This document shows, in pieces, positions 20,801 through 28,758 of a DNA stretch of 64,000 nucleotides. The notes beneath the pieces were generated by a model. The model had not been told where the DNA came from, did no database searches, and worked only from the letters and a program-made list of their open reading frames with translations. The first letter of the stretch is position 1; the number at the start of each line of letters is the position of its first letter. Made by a program: the position numbers and the translations under genes. The DNA comes from Hofstenia miamia (taxonomy: Eukaryota > Xenacoelomorpha > Acoela). The stretch spans positions 80,822 through 144,821 of the forward strand of contig SCFE01000039.1 of NCBI GenBank assembly GCA_004352715.1. The letters are read 5' to 3'.

Positions 20801-23719
20801 TATTTAGGATAGCTAGAACATTTTCTTTTGCTGATGGAGGACAGGCTGTGTACATGTGCTCTCCAACAGAATTACAACGGATTACCGTTTCTGCCGATCT
20901 AAGGTATAATTTCAATCACGATGTTATCTATGCAATGATATTTCTTTATTTTAACTTCACATCTTGTCTGAGTTCATATTAATTGGAACTCTAACTTATG
21001 TTAATAAGTTTAATATTCTTTTAACGATACAATTGTCTTTGCTTACTAACATTTCTAATCAGACTAAAGTTCAAATAATGGTAAATTGCTTCTGTAGTGA
21101 GTTCAAAACCCAATCGAACGTTGCATTCAATCAATTTCGAAGTGAGCAGACCAGCAGCTCGCTAACTATACCAAAAGATTTTTCACTTGAATTTTTACTT
21201 GTTGAAATTTTTGATTTTCTAAAATGTTTAGTGAATCGTTGAATGAGATGCTTGGACTTTTATTCCTTCCTATTGAAATGCCAGAACAACCACGAAGAGG
21301 GTTTTTTAAAGGGTTGTTCGGCAGTGTTGCAGGGTCCTTTGATCGAGAAGAGCTGTGTAAGTTAATACTTGCATACTGTGCAATTATTCATACATTCATT
21401 GTACAATTCTCATTTCATATTTTAGTTGGCGAAGCGAGTGGGAAAGCTTCCAAAGGCTTAGCTCGGCATATTCCTGGCTCAGGTAATATGGATGGCGTCA
21501 AGGCTGCGAGTGGGAGTGCTGCAGCTGAAGCCATGCGTGCAAGACAGGTATGACCATGTTTTCTGATTTGCATGTAAATTTCTAGAATTCCTTATTATGC
21601 TGTGATTTTATTTGTTTTCTCTTCGCATAAATATTATACGAGGATACAAATGGAGACTATATGCCACGGAAGTCAACCTATCGTCTTACTGCCAGGAACG
21701 GAACTTTGATGAAAATAACTTGAATTTTCAATAATATATACATGCATATTGAAAGCATATAAAACGTTTTTCGACGTCCAATGAATAATATATTTTACTC
21801 TTTCCAGTTCCTGTTTGTTTTGCACTGTACAAGCATTTTTCGGTTATAATTTGTTAGGTTTTAATAGCTTGTGAACACGATTATTCAATTATTATGAAGC
21901 ATGACTCTTGTTATCTGCAAATTATACATTGTCAAAGAGCAACAATCATAAAATGCCCTTGATTTCCCTTTAAAATGGATGGGTTCTAGTCCTAACTGAC
22001 TTCTGTTATTTGTATTGCAATTATATTGTACGTTAACAATTTTTCGATTTTGTGTACTATAATTGGAGCTATTGATGAAATTTGCAATTTTTTAGTTGTC
22101 ATGAACCAAAATTCACGTTTTACTTATGATAATATTACGTAATTAAAAAGTTATTTGTTCATAATTTGTTCTTCATATTTTGTTCCTTTTTGCATAAACT
22201 TCAATTTTCATTGAAATATTTTTCATTGTTTGTTAGAGCAAGTTCGACGATGTAAGTTTTTTAATGTCTTAGTTTTTAATTTAAATGTTTATCATTGGAT
22301 GTTTGCTTAGAAGTCTTCGATATTTTTGAATTCAAAATTTCATCTATACATTTTATTAGTTACAAAGATTGTTTTTAACATTTTTTAAGCAGTATATGTA
22401 TATTTGGAACTCAGTAGTATGTCGTGGTTTGCTCATTTGGAATTGATTTGAGATTAGTTCCATTTGAGTCATGCCTCTATTTTAGTTATTAACAGAACGC
22501 GGTGAAAAACTGAGTTCAGTGGAAGATGCTACTGCGAATATGAGATTAGAAGCAGAGCGCTTCTCCCAAATCTCTGCACAGCTTGCTGAAGAGTCAAGAC
22601 AAAGTGCTAAATGGTATACTTGCATGTGCATGGGTCAGACATGAACAGTGGGTCCGGTCTGAGTCCAGACCCGGGTACGGATTAGTATGAGACGTATCGT
22701 TATAGAGATTTCTTTGTAGTTTTATGTTATATGTGAATTTCACAATTTTACTTAACGTTTTTTTTCTTGGCAAAGCAACAGGTTTTTTTAAATCAACTTA
22801 GAAATCGTTAAGTAAGTTGATTTCTAAAAATATTGTAAAACTTGTCGTAGAATGGGTCTGGTTCTGAGCGACTCTAGTCTAATCCTTATCAGGATACAGG
22901 TAGTGGACCAATAACTCAATGCTGGCATGGTTTTGCATGTTAAGAATGAGTATCATTTGGGTTGCTATCGCAGCTACTTAGATGTTAGCAATGGATGGTG
23001 GAAATGTATACAATGTTACCCAAAAAACTGGTGTCAAAATCGTTGAAATATTCAAATTCAAAATTATTTTTTTAAAACATCTGATATTTTATATTCGTTA
23101 TCCTATATTTAGTTGTAGATGTTAGAGATTATCTTAACTTTCCTTGTATCTCGTTCAAATTATTTACAATTTTATTTTTCTTTTCTTTTAAACGTATTTC
23201 AAATAATTAAAACATGTATAATGCATGCTGAATGTTGCAGAAAAATTGTGTTTATATTTCTCCAGGACTTGATAAATTAGAAGTACTGCTTATTCTGCTT
23301 TCTGTAGAGCTACGTTTTTAATAGAACTTTGTTTCACTGTTGTCTCTGCAAGCATTACTTCTGATAGACATTGTACGTAGCCAAATTATTCTAGTCCACT
23401 TGTTTAGTATTTAGTATTTTGTTTTCAATGATAGATGTTTCGAATTAATGCGTCATTAATCAGTTAAAATTTTGCAATATCCGTGTAAATGAATGTAAAG
23501 CATGTTTTCATTTACAGCCATTAATGCGAAAGTAGAAATTTCGGATTGCATGAATGGTCATTTATTGTTTAATTTGTTTAGGCCCTTGATGAGCGCGGTG
23601 AAAAACTTGGCGAATTGGAAGAGCGGGCAAAGCTAATGAGCGCCAATGCACAGCGGTTTTCTAAGAATGCACAAGCATTGCGGAAGCAATTACAAGAGCG
23701 AAAGTGGTATCAACTTTAA
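2158..23719 (+). CDS. STXBP5: Tomosyn (syntaxin-binding protein 5), 3' part of gene
   Basis: Tomosyn is a cytosolic WD-repeat protein with a C-terminal R-SNARE motif. In the known family it binds syntaxin and SNAP-25 and competes with synaptobrevin, limiting vesicle priming. The exons here encode the late WD/propeller part (LWVGTNLGSVV, GFIDANGALF, AKVFSLPSQTCAFKVKLTET), the tail (IANGHIVTYSLPSLRPL, IARTFSFADGGQAVY, GFFKGLFG, DREELFGEASGKAS) and the SNARE segment (ALDERGEKLGELEERA ... KWYQL). Order and content follow vertebrate tomosyn closely. All junction phases agree: T+CA, A+GT, T+CT, CG+G, AG+T, T+TT, then phase 0. Introns are large (one of 9.7 kb) except the 69-nt intron at 21357-21425, which is in frame and so could be retained. 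Earlier exons lie left of the window. Two alternative last exons exist and are described separately. Confidence 0.93.
2266..3308. other. Tomosyn intron, no other gene seen
   Basis: AT-rich intronic DNA. A short open stretch near 2800-2862 following a TTTTAG (SMWPPDIRFVPMQATL and a stop) is not recognisable as a known exon. Confidence 0.5.
3309..3444. mobile_element. Short hAT-like miniature element
   Basis: The ends are inverted repeats: CAGGGGTTTACTC on the left against CAGGGCTGTACTC on the right read inward. A G-rich tract follows the left end. Flanking 8-mers CATGAACA and CATGTCGA agree at 5 of 8 positions, so the target duplication is decayed or absent. It is 136 bp with no coding capacity. 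Confidence 0.5.
4565..4702 (+). CDS. STXBP5: Tomosyn exon b
   Basis: It encodes GVISTIGFIDANGALFKSL followed by DPWRDPN and a charged KRK segment. This corresponds to the tomosyn block with the PWRE motif. The acceptor is TTTTTTAG, the donor is GTATAC after 4702, and the phase is 1. Confidence 0.85.
6116..6153 (+). repeat. 38-bp direct repeat, copy 1 (copy 2 at 7537-7574)
   Basis: The 38 bases here recur exactly at 7537-7574, where they form the spacer between the two copies of the 270-bp duplication. Confidence 0.85.
7270..7846 (+). repeat. Direct duplication of about 270 bp with a 38-bp inserted piece
   Basis: Bases 7270-7538 and 7577-7846 are nearly identical, with a handful of substitutions near a TGATTG motif (GCTCCACATT against GATACGCATT). 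Between them sits the 38-bp sequence also found at 6116-6153. No N marks a join, so this is either a real tandem duplication with captured spacer or a merged allelic artefact. Confidence 0.85.
8151..8320 (-). CDS. Unrecognised minus-strand open stretch, possible exon
   Basis: On the minus strand a pyrimidine-rich TCTTTGCAG (8321-8329) precedes about 55 open codons starting VWSLGKEWLYRIKE and ending in a stop near 8151. The composition looks coding-like. Two other minus-strand open stretches lie nearby (9057-9272 with SGYIQDSQNEWAHVVAQ; 13151-13471). They could be parts of one gene nested antisense in the tomosyn intron, but I recognise none of them and donors are not clear. Chance is possible. 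Confidence 0.25.
9057..9272 (-). CDS. Unrecognised minus-strand ORF, possible exon
   Basis: Seventy-one open codons on the minus strand include SGYIQDSQNEWAHVVAQ and a run of alanines. The base composition is richer in GC than its surroundings. No family match comes to mind. An AG at a TTAATAG just inside the ORF could be an acceptor. Confidence 0.22.
   Translation of the reverse strand: MLQSNCAVNSIWQTVIKLNYPEYILSGYIQDSQNEWAHVVAQSNLLERNTAAAAVTFIIYYYNATVFEQTN
9748..9777. repeat. (AT)n microsatellite running into an assembly gap
   Basis: An uninterrupted AT dinucleotide run is directly followed by N. Confidence 0.95.
9778..10609. other. Assembly gap (832 N)
   Basis: Unresolved sequence. The left flank is (AT)n, and the right flank begins with 37 bases that recur exactly at 11889-11925. 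Confidence 0.98.
10610..10646 (+). repeat. 37-bp repeat at gap edge, second copy at 11889-11925
   Basis: Sequence starting AATAATTATACTTTTATAAA is identical to a piece inside the hAT-like element at 11422-12394. It could be the end of another copy hidden in the gap, or a gap-filling error. Confidence 0.85.
10647..11421. other. Intronic AT-rich DNA, nothing recognised
   Basis: No exon, repeat or RNA gene was seen between the gap and the hAT-like element. Confidence 0.5.
11422..12394. mobile_element. Non-autonomous hAT-like element, 973 bp
   Basis: The ends read TAGAGCTA inward from the left and TAGGGCGA inward from the right. They are flanked by 8-bp near-identical duplications: CTTATCAC at 11414-11421 and TTTATCAC at 12395-12402. 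Subterminal regions on both sides repeat TTTTGACC/TTTTTTACCTAA motifs. The minus strand near 11600-11790 has about 60 open codons (e.g. MNNQFIKPYRTWIAENSM) that I cannot assign. Confidence 0.65.
12693..13080. mobile_element. hAT-type miniature element
   Basis: The left end is CAGGGCCGTAGTCAAGG and the right end read inward is CAGGGTCGTGGCTAGA, a typical hAT terminus shape. C- and G-rich tracts lie just inside each end. Flanks CCATTTGT (12685-12692) and CTGTTTGT (13081-13088) agree at 6 of 8 positions, consistent with an aged 8-bp target duplication. It is 388 bp with no ORF. Confidence 0.7.
13151..13471 (-). CDS. Unrecognised 106-codon minus-strand ORF
   Basis: This open frame starts with ATG at 13471 and includes MQSYGVDLVYLRLYCNNQQQ. 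It is longer than chance expects in such AT-rich DNA, and its first half has a coding-like composition. A GT following TCCAG near 13325 could be a donor. It lies antisense in the tomosyn intron. I recognise no family. Confidence 0.25.
   Translation of the reverse strand: MQIVDTSLLHTQLMQSYGVDLVYLRLYCNNQQQSSLYPHGFLEFLTDYSRYKILVSIVEQILRIRTYNIFRKKCSRTLFKNNYSFVGEIQNLHVQVLYVGNEVVKL
13472..14363. other. End of large tomosyn intron
   Basis: AT-rich intronic sequence ending in the acceptor TTTGTTTAG before 14364. Nothing else is supported. Confidence 0.5.
14364..14543 (+). CDS. STXBP5: Tomosyn exon c
   Basis: It encodes a variable linker (YLSKSNALVSTTDDPDKA) followed by the conserved AKVFSLPSQTCAFKVKLTET and SYVVRSDIIPMN. 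The donor GTAAGT comes after 14543, with one base left over. This is the best-conserved propeller block in the window. Confidence 0.92.
15818..15969. mobile_element. PIF/Harbinger-like miniature element
   Basis: Inverted repeats of about 40 bp, roughly 85 percent matching by eye, bound this 152-bp unit. Both arms share CAAACGATACAA and a CTAAACCA inner end. The flanking trinucleotide TTA occurs at 15815-15817 and 15970-15972, the target-site type of PIF/Harbinger elements. There is no coding capacity. Confidence 0.7.
17466..18197 (+). repeat. Identical duplicate flanking a 19-N gap
   Basis: The (AT)n plus about 320 bases ending ACATGTATAAATAT at 17822 recur essentially identically from 17842 to 18197 after the N run 17823-17841. 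This is most simply an unmerged overlap of two contig ends. The apparent doubling should not be read as a tandem gene or repeat. Confidence 0.9.
18324..18432 (+). CDS. STXBP5: Tomosyn exon d
   Basis: It encodes GVCLACYIANGHIVTYSLPS and then LRPLMDSDFLPLTDLR, closely following the SICLACFCANGHIMTFSLPS block of tomosyn. The acceptor is AAAGTTTAG and the donor GTAAAC. The last two bases CG can join either G at 20808 (giving Arg) or T at 20635 (also Arg). Confidence 0.92.
18433..20634. other. Tomosyn intron, no exon seen
   Basis: AT-rich. The stretch 19640-19704 ends in a TACCGAAACGCCAAGCCCTA motif that looks like the right terminus of a hAT element, but no matching left end or target duplication was found. 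A GGAT-rich patch lies at 19370-19440. Confidence 0.5.
20635..20712 (+). CDS. STXBP5: Candidate tomosyn cassette exon, 78 nt
   Basis: A strong acceptor (TTCTTTTCTAG) and a strong donor (GTGAGT) bound 78 open bases that begin and end in the same phase, so the exon can be included or skipped between exons d and e without shifting the frame. It encodes GIKPLKYIEFYEFDLTDMIP and DHRSEQ. This resembles the end of exon d (LRPLMDSDF..LTDL), which suggests partial exon duplication. Vertebrate tomosyn has no insert here that I recall. Use in transcripts is inferred, not seen. Confidence 0.6.
20808..20903 (+). CDS. STXBP5: Tomosyn exon e
   Basis: It encodes IARTFSFADGGQAVYMCSPT and ELQRITVSADL, the counterpart of RIARTFCFTNNGQALYLVSPTE. 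It ends with two bases AG before GTATAA. An upstream AG at 20790 would run into a stop, which supports the 20808 start. Confidence 0.92.
21232..21356 (+). CDS. STXBP5: Tomosyn exon f
   Basis: It encodes SLNEMLGLLFLPIEMPEQP, RRGFFKGLFG and SFDREEL. The GFFKGLFG and DREEL motifs are tomosyn signatures just upstream of the SNARE region. The acceptor is ATGTTTAG and the donor GTAAGT. Confidence 0.92.
21426..21547 (+). CDS. STXBP5: Tomosyn exon g
   Basis: It encodes FGEASGKASKGLARHIPGSG and MDGVKAASGSAAAEAMRARQ, the linker leading to the R-SNARE helix. It is separated from exon f by a 69-nt intron that stays open in frame. It ends in phase 0 at CAG before GTATGA, so either last exon can follow directly. 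Confidence 0.92.
21548..22485. other. Tomosyn intron with microexon candidate
   Basis: AT-rich intron apart from the 15-nt microexon candidate at 22237-22251. Confidence 0.5.
22237..22251 (+). CDS. STXBP5: Candidate 15-nt microexon (SKFDD)
   Basis: A pyrimidine-rich TTTTTCATTGTTTGTTAG precedes 15 bases that are followed at once by the consensus donor GTAAGT. The unit is phase 0 at both ends and encodes Ser-Lys-Phe-Asp-Asp, which would sit just before the SNARE helix. Microexons of this kind occur in neuronal genes. Short candidates can arise by chance, so this needs transcript support. Confidence 0.4.
22486..22644 (+). CDS. STXBP5: Tomosyn alternative last exon A: SNARE variant without zero-layer Arg
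   Basis: This phase-0 exon follows a good acceptor (TGCCTCTATTTTAG) and encodes LLTERGEKLSSVEDATANMR, then a heptad-like helix to KWY and a tail TCMCMGQT before TGA. It aligns without gaps to exon B over the first 40 residues (shared ERGEKL, Met, RFS, Leu, and KWY at the end), so the two exons are tandem duplicates. At the position of the SNARE zero-layer arginine (LEER in exon B) it has alanine (VEDA). Two cysteines sit in the extreme C-terminal tail. No AATAAA is visible before exon B, so its 3' end is uncertain; it may splice onward from its 3' UTR. Confidence 0.75.
   Translation, partial: LLTERGEKLSSVEDATANMRLEAERFSQISAQLAEESRQSAKWYTCMCMGQT
22645..23581. other. Interval between the two alternative SNARE exons
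   Basis: It contains a hairpin-prone GTCTGAGTCCAGAC near 22657-22673 and a related GGGTCTGGTTCTGAG near 22855. Otherwise it is AT-rich with no feature. Confidence 0.5.
23582..23719 (+). CDS. STXBP5: Tomosyn last exon B: canonical R-SNARE motif
   Basis: It encodes ALDERGEKLGELEERAKLMS and continues to KWYQL before TAA, closely matching the vertebrate end ALDERGQKLGDLEER ... KWYQF. The zero-layer arginine (LEER) is present. It starts in phase 0 after TTTGTTTAG, as exon A does. The 3' UTR probably reaches the AATAAA at 24036. Confidence 0.93.
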   Translation, partial: ALDERGEKLGELEERAKLMSANAQRFSKNAQALRKQLQERKWYQL

Positions 23720-24035
23720 CTGAGCTTGCATGTTTGGAATTGATTATCTTCTCTAGAAAGATCATTGTTGTACATAGTTGGGCTTCTTATATTGCTTAGG
23801 CTCAGATTTTCAATGAGCATGGCAGATGTTACCGTGACAATTGTGTGTATAAATCGAATGATCTATAAATTTGGAATTTGTCACTATTTAATATTTTAAT
23901 ACTAAAATTTTATTTTATTTTCTCTCTCAATTATCCATTGATTAATAGATCGTACCCGAATTTTGAATATAAAAAAATTTTTTGAACCCATTTTCTTAGA
24001 CTATTTATTTTCTGCTGTTTGCTAATTTTACGCTC

Positions 24036-24041
24036 AATAAA
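24036..24041 (+). other. Probable tomosyn polyadenylation signal
   Basis: AATAAA lies about 320 bases after the stop codon of exon B, on the coding strand, and is the first canonical hexamer after that stop that I can find. Confidence 0.6.
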
Positions 24042-24299
24042 AAATTGGATTGTGTTAAAAATATGGAATTAAATTTACAAAAGGTTAAACATTTATTCAA
24101 ATTTGTTGTTTGTTACCCGCTATATTTTAATTTTTTAAGCATGAAAACCCTTTAAATGTATAGTATAAAATTGACGACATGCAGATTATAATACTAATAC
24201 TAAAATTCATTTGCAAGCCTCTTGATATGATTGATATGAACACGAAGATGAGAAACAAAATATTAAAATATAATTTATTATAAATTTATATAAAAATAT

Positions 24300-24900
24300 T
24301 AGAATAAAAGAGATATATTTCCCTCAACTTGAGCATCGTCAGTTTGCAAAAAATGCCCTCTAAATATGCATTATTTAATTAAAGGATATTATTTTGCAAT
24401 TAAACGTTGATTGGAGGTAATATATGCTGATATATGTAATCATCTTTAGTGTTAAAACTGGGGTGCATTGATATATACATATATATACTTTCGATTACTT
24501 CTAAATTTTGGGGATGGTAGATCTTAAGATTTTGATGTCATAATTTAAGCCATATTTTGTTAAGTGTTCTGATATTGTTGACTTAGTTTCGTGCTCTTTT
24601 ATTCTTATGCTTAGTTGTCTGCTACTATATCCAATATAGTCCTCACTACAGATGCAATTGATTTTTAAATAACATTGGGCTTATCGGATATCTTTGTCAT
24701 TGATTTTAATTGTAGGTCTTGATTAAGCTTTTGCGTTGTATAAACAAATCTTAATTTTTTTATATAATTTTTCTTTGTATTTGATTAATCACATTTGTTG
24801 TGTGCTAACCTCTATCTTCAAATTTAAAAATGTTTTCAAAATTATTCGAATATTTTCCTGTCTTGTTCAATATTTCATCCATTGTTTCTTTATAAATTTT
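24300..24900 (-). mobile_element. Penelope-like element relic with GIY-YIG endonuclease
   Basis: Read on the minus strand, 24520-24780 encodes a decayed GIY-YIG region: VYTTQKLNQDLQ, then INCICSEDYIGYSSRQLSIR and IKEHETKSTISEHL. The Cys-x-Cys, YIG, Arg and His positions are as in Penelope-like elements, retroelements that pair a reverse transcriptase with this nuclease. In-frame stops and frameshifts show it is dead. The reverse transcriptase part is not recognisable upstream. A downstream GATGCTCAAGTTGAGG (minus strand, near 24330) resembles the 3' tail seen after such ORFs. Confidence 0.6.
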
Positions 24901-25199
24901 ATAATAATTTAATAATAATAATTTATAATATTTAATTTAATAAAATTGTTAATAAAATTACTTGGATATTATAAGATAAAATATTCTTTATTCAGATAAA
25001 TGTTAGCAATTAAATAACTGATAATTTATCACAAAACACATACAATTCACATAAATATAAATTTCAAAAGAAATTTTCCAGGCTTTGGATACATTCTAGT
25101 AATGAGTTATGGTACAGTCATTGTTATAAAATTTGTATGATTTACCAGAAATATATTTTTCTTAAGGAAGATTTTGAAATGTTTTTTAAAAGATTTTAA

Positions 25200-26345
25200 T
25201 TTTTCAATATTTTTAATTTCTTAAGGTAACGAATTCTAGGTTCGAACAGCGACATTAATGAAGGATTTCTTTAAAACGTCTTTCTTATACTTAACACACA
25301 TAAAAAGTTTTGATCTTGAATTTTATTTATGAATAAATCGCGGCATTTTGATCACATTATAAGGTGGTAGGTTTTTGATTAGCTTGAAGTATGGCTGCAG
25401 GGGATTCAATATGACGAGTTGTTTTGGAAAGAGAATTGATGTAGAGATGTAATGCTTAGGTTTTGATGAGTTTTTCGTGGATATATTTAATGCCCATTTA
25501 AATTGAATTTCAAGTTTTTTTATAAAGGATATTGTTTAGATCAGCAAATAAAATGTTTGTGTGATTAAGGTGCGTCATAATAAAGGCATGGAAAAATTAT
25601 CGCACACGGTGGTAGTTGCCTAACTAATAATGTCATACTTTTTGTACCTATATATAATTTTCTAACTATTAAATGAATATGAGAGTTGAATTTTAGCTTT
25701 AAGTCAATAGTTACTCCGAGACTGAAAGTGTCTATAATAGGAACATTCATATTATTTATATTCAAAGTAATCGTAATGACTTTTATTGGGCTGTAAATAC
25801 AAAATTCTGTTTTAGCTTCATGAATATTCAACTTATGATTGCAAAAATATTTTGATAATTTATTGCAATTCAACTCTATAAATTTCCCTGCTAGGTGACT
25901 TGATTATTATCTCTGAAAATACATGTCATCGGCATATTTGATAAAATTGCAATTAGTTATAGAATTCATGTCATTTACATAAATAGTAAAAATAAGAGGA
26001 CCTAGAATCGTTTCTTGAGGTACCCTTTGTAAAACCGGAAAGCATTCCGAAAAATGTCGTTAATTTAACTCTCTGGAATCTTTGATTAAGGTAACTAGTT
26101 ATCAATTGCTTACTACTACAAGAGAATCTTAAGTGAGATAGTTTTTCAATTAGTTTATTATGATTAATAGTATTAAAACCTTTTGAGAGATATAAACAGG
26201 CTATAGCTACAAAATTATTAGAATCTGATGCTCTCTATCTTTCAGTAGCATTTAATAATGCATCAGTTGTTTGATAATAAATTATACTTATTTAAATGTT
26301 CCGTTATTTTATTATGTAATAATTTTTCGAATATTTTTCTTATTG
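25200..26345 (-). mobile_element. CR1-like LINE relic, reverse transcriptase 3' half
   Basis: On the minus strand the pieces run in the right order: a fingers segment SPIRKIFEKLLHNKI (about 26310), VPQETILGPLIFTIYVNDM (about 26030), YADDMYF (about 25930), then KLNIHEAKTEFCIY and TFSLGVTIDLKLKFNSHI (25700-25830) and a degraded tail with a NSLP motif (about 25240). It is a non-LTR retrotransposon reverse transcriptase split by stops and frameshifts. It sits between the tomosyn 3' end and the stomatin exon, antisense to both. Confidence 0.8.
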
Positions 26346-26414
26346 GAGAAGTAATTGAAATTGCCAAATGCTTCCTCCGAAACAACCAAACTGTGCATCT
26401 GATGAATTTTACAG

Positions 26415-26653
26415 AGAGTAATGGCAACAGAAGCCCAAGCAGCCCGCACAAAGGTGATCGCTGCTGAAGGTCAGCACAATGCATCGCTTGCATTAAAGGA
26501 AGCTTCAGTGGTGATCTCGGAAAGCCCTGTTGCACTGCAACACGTTACCTTCAAACTCTGGGTACAATTGCAGCAGAGGAAAGTTCAACAATAATATTTC
26601 CTATTCCCATCTCTATAGTCAGCTCATTCGCTAAGAAATATACTCTGCTCTAA
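26415..26653 (+). pseudogene. Stomatin-family last exon, orphan and frameshifted
   Basis: After ATTTTACAG the sequence encodes RVMATEAQAARTKVIAAEGQ and ALKEASVVISESPVALQ, the C-terminal part of stomatin (a membrane-cytoskeleton prohibitin-fold protein). At about 26541-26543 one base is missing from the expected Leu-Arg codons. The frame then resumes as RYLQTLGTIAAEESSTIIFP and ends at TAA 26651-26653. The true acceptor shape suggests a genuine spliced last exon rather than a retrocopy, yet no other stomatin exon is found upstream as far as tomosyn. It is either a broken gene fragment or has an assembly error. Confidence 0.75.
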
Positions 26654-28132
26654 ATTCGCATTTAACCGTTTCCAGATGATTGAATAAAAAGATTTAATAA
26701 CTTAATTTTCTTATCCACAAAACGCGAAAATTCTAGGGTTTATCGTTTTCAACAACGTTCAGTCTTTTTATTTAGGACACATCAACCGTAAATTATTTGC
26801 ACAGGATACTATCCATTTCTCTAGAAGAGGTTATTCAACACTAGCGTGCAAGATCAAAGAATTCTTTGATGAAACGCCACAATCGAACACCCATTTTTCC
26901 ACCTCATCAGCTTCATTGGCGTAATCAACCCGCTCAACGCGCACTACAACCCACTTTTTCGCCCTGTCATCTCCGCCGTCTAATTTCCTAACACTATATA
27001 ATATATATATATAAAGGTATGGAGATCAAAATATATTTTCTAAAATGTACTGAAAATCATTAATGCTTAACAAATAAATAGATTACAGGTTTGGAACAAT
27101 GGAGTGACTTAACATAAGCCTATAGAACTTGTAAATTGAATTAATATTCCTATTCACTTATACATTTGAATCTATCATTGATTGGCTAAATTCTTAATCT
27201 GCTTTCTAACTATTTCCAAGGGGTTAGGGTTAAAAACCCTAAAAATTATGTTTTTCTTTTACAGTGAGGATTTTTTAGAATATTTTGCAATTACTTAGAA
27301 TTTTTTATTGCTTTTCTTATGTTTTTTATAGAAATACCTATTTCCCTAAATTTTTATGCTTTGATTTACTTTTGATTATTTACCAAAGTGACTAAACCAC
27401 AAATTGCGCATTATATCTTTGAGAATACAAACCGTTTTGTCGACATTTCAAAACAATATTCTCCAAGACAATTTGAAAATTTGAGAAATCTGGTTTATGA
27501 ATACATCCATGGAAGAGTGTACTGCCTTATGATAGAAAATTTCTTATAAAAATATTCCTCTGCTTGAAGTATGTGAAAATATTACTTTGTTTCAATGGAA
27601 AATTCGATATTTGTAACTATTGTCAAATTCTTCAAATACCTAAAGTTCGGTCTAAAGGCCTTAGCAGCAACAACTAGGTTCAGCTATTTTGTTCTCTGTA
27701 AATAGATCACCTAAATTTTGTTCAGGCTCGATGTGACCAATTTAGAATTGGTAGTGCGGTAGGCGCAAAATATTATTTTCTTACCTTTTATTTTAATTAA
27801 AGTTGATTCTCTATTTCATAAATATTAATATATTTAACCGCATGATAAAGTTATGAGCTACTTTGTCCTATTTTCGAAAAATGTTTTCCAGGCTTACTAA
27901 GAAATTTGGAAATCTTTTGATATAGAGATACATCTATACGTAAATATGCTTTAACGTAATTATGAACGTTTTTACTAAAAATTATCCCTGTGCACTATGT
28001 ACATGAAAGTATTGACTCTTTGTCAATGAAAATGTAGCTAAATATATTTCAATTCTCCCCTTAACTAATTTTCATTTAAGATCGGGCGCACACATCAGGG
28101 AAGTGCCACGCAACAAATTAATTGATTTTTCC
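26654..28132. other. Non-coding stretch after stomatin exon
   Basis: A somewhat GC-richer stretch (26870-26990) may be the 3' UTR; an AATAAA occurs near 26684. The rest is AT-rich and empty. Confidence 0.45.
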
Positions 28133-28383
28133 TTACCAAAAGAAATTTAGCGGGAACTCGTACGGTTTGAAATTATTTAACATCACAAAACAAAAGATCA
28201 TTAAGAAACATTTATGAAAGCAAAAAAGAAAAAATAATTGGAATAGATGAAAATGATAATTATATAAAAAGAAGAAATGAAGATAATATATGGAAAAAAC
28301 AGCTGAAGCCATGCAATGCCAATCATCAAGATACTGAATCCTCCGTCCTGACACAAGCATTTAATGAACTTAATTTAAATGAA

Positions 28384-28758
28384 ATGCCTTGCTGCTGGCT
28401 CCCAAATCTCCCAACACTTACTGTTGAATACATTAAAGGATCAGATGTAATCGATGCATATAAAATAATAACAGCGTTTGGACCAAATCTTTTCAAGCTA
28501 CCCACTGGAAATGCTGGCAAAGAATTTGTTAAAGAACTTGATCGTTTGCTTCGCCTTTTTGTAGATAATTGTGAAAGTGCAGCGACTGCTCTCTATGCCT
28601 TTTTCTTACTTCCACCTATTGTTCTACAAAAGGTATCAAACAGAAATAAGACACAAGAGAACTTAGAGCATCTTCGCAGACGACTAAATGAATGGTTCAA
28701 AGGCAACATTAAGGACTTAATAATCGAAGCAAAGGCTATACAAGAGAGGCTAAAGTAA
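28384..28758 (+). pseudogene. N-terminal part of the retroelement ORF
   Basis: It is an open frame of 124 codons including LPTGNAGKEFVKELDRLLRL, ALYAFFLLPPIVLQKVSNR and a basic helix RRRLNEWFKGN. This arrangement precedes the RT domain in related elements. The frame stops at 28756 and further stops follow before the RT, so the copy is inactive. No enzymatic motif is visible. Confidence 0.6.

Noticed and set aside
26263-26535. 90-codon minus-strand frame over the stomatin exon
   Set aside because: Its first half is antisense to stomatin and its second half is LINE sequence, so it is a chance fusion.
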